Assembly: GCF_001039355.2 (NCBI RefSeq)
Contig: NW_019775499.1
Span: forward strand, 39,419-103,418
Reading direction: 5' to 3'
DNA length: 64,000 nt
Source of the DNA: Lingula anatina
Taxonomy: Eukaryota > Brachiopoda > Lingulata > Lingulida > Lingulidae
Shown here: in pieces, positions 18,401 to 30,300 of the stretch
Numbering within the stretch: position 1 is the first letter of the stretch
How the letters are laid out: the number at the start of each line of letters is the position of its first letter
Program-made: the position numbers and the translations under genes
The notes under the pieces: generated by a model
The model's input: the letters and a program-made list of their open reading frames with translations, nothing else
What the model was told of the DNA's origin: nothing
Databases searched by the model: none

Positions 18401-21400
18401 TTTAAAATATGTTTCAATCTCTTCCATAATCAACTATTTAATGATGATCCAGTTAACTTGTGAATGAAAAATGTCAATTTTATACATTTGTGCAACTTTT
18501 TAACTTAATTCCATTTCGGAATTGTCTTCCAGTTGTTTTGATAGGTTCTTCAAAGCGGTCAATGCCAAAGAGTCTAAGCTAATGGCCAAACGTCGCGGAG
18601 GTTATGTGATGGACGACATAGAGTTAATAGGACTGGATTATTTATGGAGGGTGAGGAATCTAAGTTGATTACCCTCAAAATTAGGAGATGAAACTCTCAG
18701 AAACATTTAAGGAAAGTTAATAAATTAATGCCTAAAGCATCTTATTGAAAATAACAGGACCTGATAGAAAATGTATGTTTATAGCAAGTAGCAAGATTTA
18801 CCCAGTTGGCAACATCACTTAATTTTATATATGATTTTTGATCAAGAATGCGAAATGTTGCACAACAATGCGAAATGTAGCATTATTTTATAAATTTAAT
18901 AATATTTCATCACTAATAGACAGCATTCCATTACGCTACAGGTAGTAATATATGGCAGTGAAGAAGTAGCAGAGAAAGCCGTAGCCCTGATGAGAGAAGT
19001 CTATACAAACCTAGGTCCTCACCTCCAGTCTAGCCAGCTGGCGATCCACGAGGACTTCCTGTCTATTTGTCGAGACAGGATGAAGGCCATGTATGACACG
19101 GTGACAGCGCTGCAGAAGGACAAGGACAGTGTCAAGGTGGACCAGGAGTCCACGCGGATCATCCGGGTTATGACGTTATTGAGGGAGTATATACAAGAGT
19201 GTGATGACACACATGGCGAGGAGAGGGCGATTTTACCTTTGAATAGGTCAGTTGCTGTCGTGGATATTATAGCAGAGATTTCTGTTATGTTTGTCTGTTT
19301 GATTCTATGCCAAATTAAATTCGTTTCAGGAATATGGGTGTATTTAAGACTTGCTCACACTTTTGATAAATATGTGTAGATTTTGAATTCACTTTTAATC
19401 TTATTTCTAAGTTCTACAACATTGTTGAGAGGCAAAGCTGAGACTTATGTATTGAATCAAAACACACAATTTTTTTTCTCAACAGGGCTTGTCGCGGCAA
19501 ACACATAGGTATCGTAGTGAGGTTTCCCAATCATGGCCGCCAGGTTGACGACATGGAGGTGTGGTCACATACTAATGACACGATTGGCTCAGTGAGGAGG
19601 CAGGTGTTACACAGGTGAGTTGGACCTGTCAGTGGAAGTAGATAAATATAGGTAATTAGGATAGTAAATATATTAAATCATACTTTTTTAAAGGTATGTG
19701 TAAATATGAGTATGTGAAATAGGAGTGGCACACTTTCCTGTGGGTGTTGAGACTGCAGTGGCAACATGAATTCCGTTGCTGTTAAAATGATGAAACTTCA
19801 AATCTTTATTTAATGAAGACTGAAAGCTGGTAGTAACATGCTGATTTGGAAATTTGATTTGGAAATTAGAATTATTTGATAAGTTTGCTTTGTTTCAGGC
19901 TAAAAGCCAACAGTAGTAACCTGAAGTTAGACCTGTATGTCAATGGAGAGATTCTGGACCCCACTGAAGACAGGAGACTGGTGTCACAGGTCCCAATTAG
20001 GGATAAAACGGTAAGAGAAACTATTATAACATTATATGTATTTATATTCTGGACCCCACTGAAGACAGGAGACTGGTGTCACAGGTCCCAATTAGGGATA
20101 AAACGGTAAAGAGAAACTATTATAACATTATATGTATTTATATTAATGGCATCAATGTTTTTCACCTGAGAATGGAGAATTAAAAAAAAAACTTTTGTTA
20201 CTGTTATTATACAATGTAAAAACAGCCAAGGTCAGATAGCAACTAATACACAGGCTTTTTCCTGCAAAGTCTGTTATAGAATTATTGCAATGTCTGCAAC
20301 ATCAGCTCCTGTCAGAAGCATCAGACTTGAATATTTGATGTCCGACTTGAAAAAGTTACTAGTTCTATCTGTCTAGTGGAAATTTTAACCAATGGTTTTA
20401 GATGATTTTTCCATCACACTTTATTATTGGTACTGGTTTGTATTTTACTTGACTATTAGCTTAATGAGGCTTACAAGTGGTATGAAAAGTTTTAAGGGGA
20501 AGAAAGACCATGCATACTGGTGTATATAATCTAAATAATGTGTCCTATTTTATACTTTCAGTTAATCACAGCCAAGTTGTCTCAGATGGGGACCAACATG
20601 CCGTCTAGTCCTGATAGCAGTAGTGATAGCTCCACAGGGTCTCCACACACAGCATATGATGGGCCCAATCTGGAGGCAGAGCAACTCTTACCTGGAGTGG
20701 TAAGTAGAATATTGTCTTAGGGTGATGATTGTGATGATAAATATAGGTAATTAGGATAGTAAATATATTAAATCATACTTTTTTAAAGGTTAACAGAATT
20801 GAAAGCAAAAAATATGATGCACTGGTAAAATTTGCTATTGATTCTATTGATATTTTTAAATGTATCATTTGATATAGCATTTGATATTTTTAACAATAGC
20901 ATTATTTGCATTGAGGCATTTTTCCAACATGTTGTGCCATTATGACTAAGTGGCATTTTAAAGAGATGTTTCTGAATCTTAGATTCATTAATGAAGTGCA
21001 CTTATCATATTTCCAGATCATGTGCCATACTGCCCACTATGTACAGTTCTTGTTTCAACTCTCCGACTTGGGAAGCAATCTGCAGATCCCCAAACTACGC
21101 GACAGCGCACGTGCGTTACTAAAGATCATCCCTCCTGACAAACACAGCGTGGACAGGTTACGTGGTATCTGTGATCAGCATGCGAAGCACGGCGCAGCCT
21201 CTCTTGCTCCAACACTAGAGTCTGTGTTCTTCTGTCAGTCACCAACACAAGTCTTGTATTATCTGGAGGTAAGAAATCCAAGACTGAGTAGCAGTGTGAA
21301 TTGAGCATCTGAAATAGTGTTTAAAGAGGTGAAACTGGTTTTGAAAAGAACTCGTTTATCTTGATGGAAATTCGTCTGTGTAGTCTTTTGTTTATGACAT

Positions 21401-22766
21401 ATGCTTAAATTTTCATTTTCTACACATACCTAACAATGCCTTCAGTCCTTACTGTGCCCTTCCTCAGTGTGTGTTCCTCTGAGACTGATCATTTATGGTC
21501 AGTGGAATGTTAAAAACACAAGTCTGTAGTATTTGAAGGTTACAACACTTAACTGATGAAGATTGCTTCTTATCATTTTATCATAAAGTGGATCAGATCA
21601 GACATTATTAGTATGTATTTTACTTGCATTGTATCATAATTTTGACATACTATCTTTCTCCAGGTGGCGTACACATTACTGATGCCAGCCTCCAATCCAC
21701 TGTCAGAGGAAGCGTTCCAGTTCCAGGTGGACTTTATCAAGAGCGGGGGTGTGGCCGCCACGCTGAACATGCTGACAAAGAACAACTTCTTGTCAAATGC
21801 TGACTTGCCAACGAAAAGGTAAGGGCATCATGTAGGTCTGAAATCAGTGACACGTCAAAGTGATGAGAAGGCGATAACAGCTAAGTCAACGTAATTATTC
21901 ATAGTAACAACAAAAACTGTAAGTCTAGAAATAGTACCAGAAGCAGGGCATATATTACAGAACAAGATTGAGAACTGGACATATTAGAACCGAGGTGCTA
22001 TTGGCCTCAGCAAAATGTTGGAAGAAAGCGAAGTCTACATTCTATAGACTTGCTTGGGAATGTCACAAGTAAAAACTTACGTCCATGTTGATAATAACCT
22101 CTGGTGTCCTCATCTCCTCAGGTCTGCCTTCCTCCCCATCCTGAAGATCTGTAAACTCTTGCTGACCACAGTGGGACATGCCATTGTGGGCGTGGTGGCG
22201 GAGGCGTGTCAGTCGGACTCTCCCACACAGATCACAGCCAGTGAACACAGTCACGCTGTACTCATACAGACAGCTCTCCACCACATGCCTAACCCTGGCT
22301 CAGAGTACATGTTGAGGAATGTGGCAGCCAGGCTTGGGGCTTTTCTGAAGGAAGAGGTGAGGGGTAAAGGGGTATATCGCTTTTTAAGGTCTGAAAATAA
22401 ATAAATGGATAATTTGGAGTCTTTTGCAGTCATTTTTTTATCCTGTGCATTTCGATCACTTTTGATCGTTTCATGACTTCACAATGGTAGCAGGCTATAT
22501 TAACACAAGTGGTGAAAGTGTAGAAAAGTTTTATAGTGGTAAATTCTTTGTCAAATTTTTGCTGTAAAAAAAGTAACAAACTAAATGTTGAATTAGGAAT
22601 TACTTATGTATAAAAGTGCCTTTATCAGGCTGTGGGTACGAAGCCAGACCTAACCACTATCAAGGCCCTGCAGAAGATTGCCTGGGCAGCGTCCAGTGGC
22701 TGTGTCCAGCTGGTCAGTGCAACCAGTGAGGACATACATAAGGCTCATGAGAAGGTGAGAGAGAAA

Positions 22767-22799
<33 letters not shown>

Positions 22800-23509
22800 A
22801 TTGGGAGAGGGGTAGACAACTAAATTAAGTGAAAATGAATTGAAAAATAAAATGATTGAGAGTTGCCATAGAGCACACAAAATAGAATACTTATATCTGT
22901 AGAGAGAGGGGGTGGAGAATGAGAGAAAGTTTGGTGGCTGGAGGGGGGAACAAAAGTGAACGAAAAAAGGACATTCTAAACAAAGTAAATTAATATGAGT
23001 TGCACACACATAATGCATAATAAGTTTACTTTGTTTCTTGCCCATATTCATAGCACACTCATAAACAATATACTTAAATTGACATACTACCAATTCCAGG
23101 CTGATAGCAGTAAGCAGGACCCTGAAGATATCAGTGTGTGTAAGGAGTCTCTGGAGTGTCTTACCATCTCCCTGGCTCTGTGTCCCTCTGCCCTGGAGAC
23201 CCTCAGTAAGGACAAGGCATGGCAGTGCTTTATAGTGGACCTACTACTACTCAGCAAGAGCAGGTATGGCCCTCAGTCATTGTATGTTAAGTTAAAATGT
23301 CCATGGGACTGGCAGAAAGACTTTATCAAAAGTTGAGTCAGTTGTGGTTTATTTAAAGAGTTGCCAAATGGAATATTGAATGAATTAGTGAAAAAGGCAT
23401 TTATAACTTTGCAGCTCTTTGATACAGTTGAAAGAACCAAAATCAGTTTGTGTTTAGCTTTGCACCTGCATGAATGCTCACTCTGCATATGCCCATGTGC
23501 AGACACGCA

Positions 23510-23554
<45 letters not shown>

Positions 23555-26500
23555 TTTATTTTAAACTTGCCTCTAAAAATCATCCAGACACTGAATCACT
23601 GATTAAAGCTCTTCTTGTCCTGCAGGTCTGTGCGTGCTGCCTCCTGTGAGCAGTTATACCTGATAGCCTCCAAGTGCAGCAGTGGACACAGACCCTTGGT
23701 CTTTTTTGTCACCCTGCTGTTCACAGTCTTACAGGTGAGAACACTGGTGTACTGCCACACAGTACATTTGGCAGTAGACCAAATCTATAGTGTACTTTGC
23801 CTCAAAATAAATTCAAGTTACTGTAATAAATTAGGAAGTTCAGATTTTCTTAAAATTGTGTTTTGTTACTTTTTCAGAGTCATGCTAAGGACTATGCCAA
23901 ACAAGCGCATGATTATTTCCAGCTTCTTTGTAGGTAAGCTGTAGATATATTTTACATTTATATAACCCTGTCAGATGATTAATTGTAAATTAAGGGAAAT
24001 TGTACATTATATTTGAAAGATCTGGTAATTACAAATTTCAGCTGTTACCTATTTCCAATGCACACACACACTTGCAAAGTTTCATCTTAACCGAACATAA
24101 TCATAATTTTAAGGGCTTTTCAGGGAGGAAAAAAATTCACAGGTCTTGAAAAATTCATGGAAAATTGAAAATATTTATAATTTCTCTCTGCCCAGGTTGC
24201 TGAATTATGCTTACACCCAGGCCCAAGCTCCACTGCCAAATGCTGAGGTATTGTTGAATAATGAGATCCAGTGGCTGAAGAGAGTTAGGGTAAGTCTACA
24301 TAAGGGAATATTTATGAAATGTTTTTACAACTGGTTAAAATTGAGGTGAAGGATTTTATTTCTTCTGGCAACTTTAAAAAGAGGGGCAAATTTTTTTTTT
24401 CCTGAAAGATAGAAGAATTTATGATTGATACTGTAATAATAATGTCACATTTCAGGATGAGGTGTTAAAAACAGGGGAGGTCCCAGTGGAAGAGGCTCTC
24501 CTTGAAGGTCATCTGGGGGTCACCAAGGAACTGATTGCCTTTCAGCCTGTAGAGAAGAAATATAATATAGGAGCTGAAAAGGGAGGGGCTAATCTCATCA
24601 AGGTAAACAAGAAAATACTTCGAAGGACTGTAGTTATATTATTTTGTGATTTTTCCCTGTGGCACATATTATTTGGTCTGCAAGGCATTTACCACTTCCA
24701 AACTAATCTGGTTGTTTTGTTTAAAGGCTACCATGAATTAGTATAATGTGTTAAATGTGGACAGCATTTTGTCGGTCCTAAGTTAATTAAAATATTTCAA
24801 TGTTTAGACTGCTTCTTATTTGTAAACCATTTGTTTTTTTGCTCCTCTTGCCCCTTTTGACATTTCCCTGTCTCTTGCGTAACTAATTATAAGTATCATC
24901 ATCTTCTTTCTACCAACTAGGAAATAGTAGAAGACTTCATTTTCCCTGCCTCCAAGATAGTACTCCAGGTGAGAAAGTTGAACGGGGAGCTTCCCTCAGA
25001 ACAAGCCATTCCTGTGTGCTCTACCCCCCAGACTGTGATTGCCGCCTTTGACCTGCTGGTCGCGCTGTGTACGGGCTGCGTGCAAAACCTGCGAATGCTT
25101 GCAGAGATGCTCACGGACATGTATTACTCAGGTAAGCATTATAACTTGAGTGTTTTTCAGAGAAGGTAGCCCCAGGGTGGACATGCCATGTACAGAACAT
25201 TTGTGCTCACTGTTATACAGGAATTACTGGCTTTCTAGTTGTGAGCGCTTTTTGTTTAACTGGCCTTAAGTACAAGTCTCACCTTTGTGTTCATCTTTAT
25301 AATTAGACTTTTTTTACAAAATAAAATTTTGGGATTTCATTTGAGATACAAACTTCACCATTTCACAATCACAATACCAAAAAAAATAATAATAATTATA
25401 ATAATAATAATACAAGAAAGGGAATAAGTTGAAGATCTTTATAATGACAAGAGATCAGCTGTGGACCTCATTCTTATGACTCCCCCCTTATCTCTCCCTC
25501 TCTCCAGGCCATGAACCAGCCCTGACAGAGTGGGAGTACCTGCCTCCAGTAGGGCCACGGCCATACAAAGGTTTTGTAGGCTTGAAGAATGCTGGAGCCA
25601 CATGTTATATGAACTCTGTACTACAACAGGTGAGTGCGGCAGTGAATTGATGTAGAAGTAAAGTGTCCAGAAGAGATGTATAGGTGGTGTTATTCAATTT
25701 GAGAACTTTTAAGCGTATAGGACATAGTTGTAAGTTCACATAAATTGCTTTATCAGAAAAAAAAAGCACTTTATGACCCAATCAATTAAGACAATGTGTG
25801 CTTTCAAAATAGATTTTGTGGTGTTGAAATAGTTGTGACTTGTTTTATGTAAACCATGTTTAATATTAGCTACTTTCTCTCTGTATTTTCAGTTATTTAT
25901 GATCGACCCCATTAGACGAGGCATTCTGGCCGTAGAGGGCGCTGTGGAGGAGTTGGAGGAAGAGGAGACAGAAGAGAAGCATGACAATGAGGTCACATAC
26001 TACAATCAGGTAAGGTCACATTTTGTGATAGGTCACATGCTACAATCAGGTAAAGTCACATTTTTGATGTGAGGAGCCACAATACAGTTTGAGAGCAGGT
26101 ACTAAATATTGAATTAAGAAGATGACAATGTGTTGAAGAGGTCAGTCAAGTTATTAATATATATACTATATGTGTTGCAGAGTAACCAAGAAAGCAATGA
26201 GGAGGAGAGGAAGGACGAGGAGAAGTCCCCATCTAACAAGGAAGATGACCGTAAGAGCTACCACCTGGGTGTGTGTAGACAGGTCCAGATGATCTTTGGT
26301 CATCTAGCCTGCAGCAAACTACAATATTATGTGCCCAGAGGGTTCTGGAAACATTTCAAGTGAGTGGGCTCTGTGGTCCTTAAACTTTACTGCTAAGCTA
26401 GAAGACTGTTAGCAATAGGTTTAGAGTTTGTAGCTAAATTTTGAGTGCAATTTTGTAAAAGTGCATTAGTATAACCTTGAGAAACAAGTTTTTAAGTCAG

Positions 26501-27328
26501 ATAGTGATTGGTGAAAGTTGGTTTTTTGGACAAGAAAATACTAAAACTTGAATAAGGATGGAGTAACTGAAAACATTTTTAAAAAATTAAAAATTGTCTT
26601 ATGAAAAATTTAAAATCTGACAGTTTTTGAACACAATTAATGTCTTTCTTCCAGGCTGTGGGGAGAACCAGTTAACCTACGAGAGCAGCATGATGCATTA
26701 GAATTTTTCAACAGTTTAGTAGACAGTTTAGATGAAGCTCTGAAGACAGAGGGACACCCTCCTATACTGTCCAAGGTGCTGGGAGGCTCATTTGCTGACC
26801 AGAAGATCTGCAAAGATTGTCCACATAGGTATGTTATGAATTATGTCTTAAACTGGGCATATAGTTAGTTGAATGTCTTAGATTAGGCAGTATTGTCCAC
26901 ATCCGTTTGTCAAGAATTATGTCTTGAACCAGGTGGTATCTTCCATATAGGTAAGTTTCATTTCTTGGATAAGACAGTTTTGTGCACAGGAGGTATATAT
27001 ATATATTTAAGAATGATAATAGTGTGTTTTTGAAAGACTGACAAGCAGCAGTAATAGCCAAATATAAAAGTGTTCAGGACAGTGCTGCTTTTATTCCAGG
27101 TATTCTCGTGAGGAGTCGTTCACCACACTCAATGTAGACATTCGCAACCACACCAACTTACTGGAGTCCCTGGAGCAGTATGTGAAGGGGGACCTGCTGG
27201 AGGGTGCCAATGCCTACCACTGTGAAAAGTGTAATAAAAAGGTCAGTATTGCAATGTATGTTCACTGTGTGCAGCTATGTCCCTTGCCTCCCTCCCTTCT
27301 CTCTCTCTCTCGCACGCATGCACGCACG

Positions 27329-27363
<35 letters not shown>

Positions 27364-30300
27364 TGTTCATGTTCTCCATCCTGCCTGTGATCTCTTTTTA
27401 TGCACTATACCAGGCAAATTGGTTTATGGGTGGCCTCTAATTTCTCCCATGCAATGTTTATTTAGATATTCTTGATATTTCACTCCTGTGTTCCAGGTTG
27501 ACACTGTCAAGAGGCTGTGCATTAAAAAACTACCCAGTATATTAGCCATTCAGCTCAAACGGTTTGACTATGACTGGGAGAGGGAATGTGCAATCAAGTT
27601 TAATGATTACTTTGAGTTCCCAAGGGAGTTTGACATGGATCCCTTCACAGTACTGGGGCTGGCAAAGATAGAAGGTAAGCACTGGCAAGGTCTATGTGAA
27701 ACTACAAATTTTATGATAAATCACCTGTAAACATAGACGTAAAGAAATAAATATTTATTTCTGACCTGCACATTATCAGGAAGAGCTTGGGGTTTCTTGC
27801 AGTGCAGGTCCCGGACTTTCAGTATCTCCAAAGTTTTCCCCATGAAGAGTGATATAGTGTTAGCAGCTTGATAAATATATCGCATTTCATTGGTGATTGA
27901 ACAGAATAGCTGAAAGTTGGTACAAATTACAAGTTGAAATTATTTTCAGACCTTGGTATCTTCCATTTCCAATAACCATTTACCTCATTGCTGATAACTG
28001 ATTTTATGGGCCTATTTCAGGTGAAATGATAGAGGAGGACATCACAGACCTGACCAAGACACAGTGTACAAAGTACAGACTGATTGGGGTGGTGGTCCAC
28101 AGTGGACAGGCCAGTGGTGGTCACTACTACTCGTATATATTACACAGGTGAGTGGTCACTATACAAAGTACAGACTGATTGGGGTGGTGGTCCACAGTGG
28201 ACAGGCCAGTGGTGGTCACTACTACTCATATATATTACACAGGTGAGAGGTCGCTATATGAGGTGGAATTATAGATAATGTGATATGTTTAGTTTTCAAA
28301 TGAACAGAAATTACATCTGCTACAGCTAGACTAGTTCAGTCTGGCTAGTAACTTAGAATAATCCCTTTTAGGCCGATAGCAAAACTTTATCATTTATTGA
28401 AGATTAATCAATACTTGTCTCCTAACCTAAAGTTTGATGAAGATTTTCCTACAATTTTGGTAGACGGAGAAATAACTTTCCCACCAAATATACCCTAAAA
28501 GGTACATAAAAAGTTTGCAGCCTTGAACAGTACTCATAAACTCATAACTACAGTGATATCTTCTATTACTCATTAATCACTGTGGTACATTGCTATCTAT
28601 AGGGCTGGCTCAGAGCAGGCTAAATGGTACAAGTTTGATGATGGAGAGGTGACAGAGTGCAAGATGGAGGATGATGAGGAAATGAAGAACCAGTGTTTTG
28701 GTGGGGAATATCTGGGTGAAGTGTTTGACCACATGTTGAAGAGGTAAGTAAAAACTATATGGAGAATCAAGGAGTGGTGTAAAATGCCAAATGGAACAAG
28801 GAGATATCTTTTTTATGTACAGACACAGATGTGTCTGTACATATTGCCATCACCTGCGTCTGTCGTCGCCGATGGCGATGCCGATGCCGATGCCGGCGAC
28901 GTGCACTTTCCTTGTAAACACGATAAGTGGAGGGCAGTTTTACTTTTTGGCTTTATATTTACAGAGCTGATGAATATTCATAAAACGCAGGTCAAGTTCG
29001 AAAATCAGTATGATCGGGCCATTATTGTAGAAGTTATGCTGTTTTTTCACTTTTCAGCATATTTTTCACATTTCCTCAGATTCAATTCTTAGGCATGTTA
29101 ACAGTCTCATTATTAAACTAATAAGATACATAAAAGTGTTTGTTTGACATTTCCTGCATCTTTACAACATTGTTAGTTGATTTTGTAAAAAAGATGGTAA
29201 ACTTGTTATCATGTATTGTGTAATAAAGTTTCAAAAATAGAAAAAAACTCATATCATTGCAGTTTGTCAGATTCAATCATTCACTATGTTCAGAATCTCA
29301 GAATGGAAGAAATTGGACATTTAACACTGCTCTGTTGATATTTTTCCCATCTCATCAATTTTCTTAGTTGATCATATAAAAATGGCAGTAAACTGTTAAT
29401 TTTGTTTTATGTTAAAAATTGTTAAAAATGNNNNNNNNNNNNNNNNNNNNNNNNNNNNNNNNNNNNNNNNNNNNNNNNNNNNNNNNNNNNNNNNNNNNNN
29501 NNNNNNNNNNNNNNNNNNNNNNNNNNNNNNNNNNNNNNNNNNNNNNNNNNNNNNNNNNNNNNNNNNNNNNNNNNNNNNNNNNNNNNNNNNNNNNNNNNNN
29601 NNNNNNNNNNNNNNNNNNNNNNNNNNNNNNNNNNNNNNNNNNNNNNNNNNNNNNNNNNNNNNNNNNNNNNNNNNNNNNNNNNNNNNNNNNNNNNNNNNNN
29701 NNNNNNNNNNNNNNNNNNNNNNNNNNNNNNNNNNNNNNNNNNNNNNNNNNNNNNNNNNNNNNNNNNNNNNNNNNNNNNNNNNNNNNNNNNNNNNNNNNNN
29801 NNNNNNNNNNNNNNNNNNNNNNNNNNNNNNNNNNNNNNNNNNNNNNNNNNNNNNNNNNNNNNNNNNNNNNNNNNNNNNNNNNNNNNNNNNNNNNNNNNNN
29901 NNNNNNNNNNNNNNNNNNNNNNNNNNNNNNNNNNNNNNNNNNNNNNNNNNNNNNNNNNNNNNNNNNNNNNNNNNNNNNNNNNNNNNNNNNNNNNNNNNNN
30001 NNNNNNNNTTTTTTTTTTCACTTTTCAGCATATATGCAACACTGTAAACACATTTCAAGAAAAACCGATAGGCTTGTTGTCATGAAACTCACAGGAGTAA
30101 TTGATCTTACTAAAACGCAAGTCAAGTTCGAAATCGGCATGCAGCCTGAGTTGGAAAAGCAGTCTAATTGGCTTCTTTTTCTGGAAGTTATACATGTTCA
30201 AAGTGTGAACTTGAACTCCCATGGGCCTGAAGCCTTATGCTTGTTACACATTTTACTTACATTGGTATTACCTGTTGAGCATAATTAAAATTTGATGTTA

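Noticed and set aside
28064-28278. Open frames with a repeated [18 protein letters not shown]-like peptide
   Set aside because: Off-frame reading of the duplicated USP9X exon 37 segment, not a tandem-repeat protein.
29396-30288. Open frames spanning the N block on both strands
   Set aside because: They are open only because N codons contain no stops; there is no sequence to support a protein.
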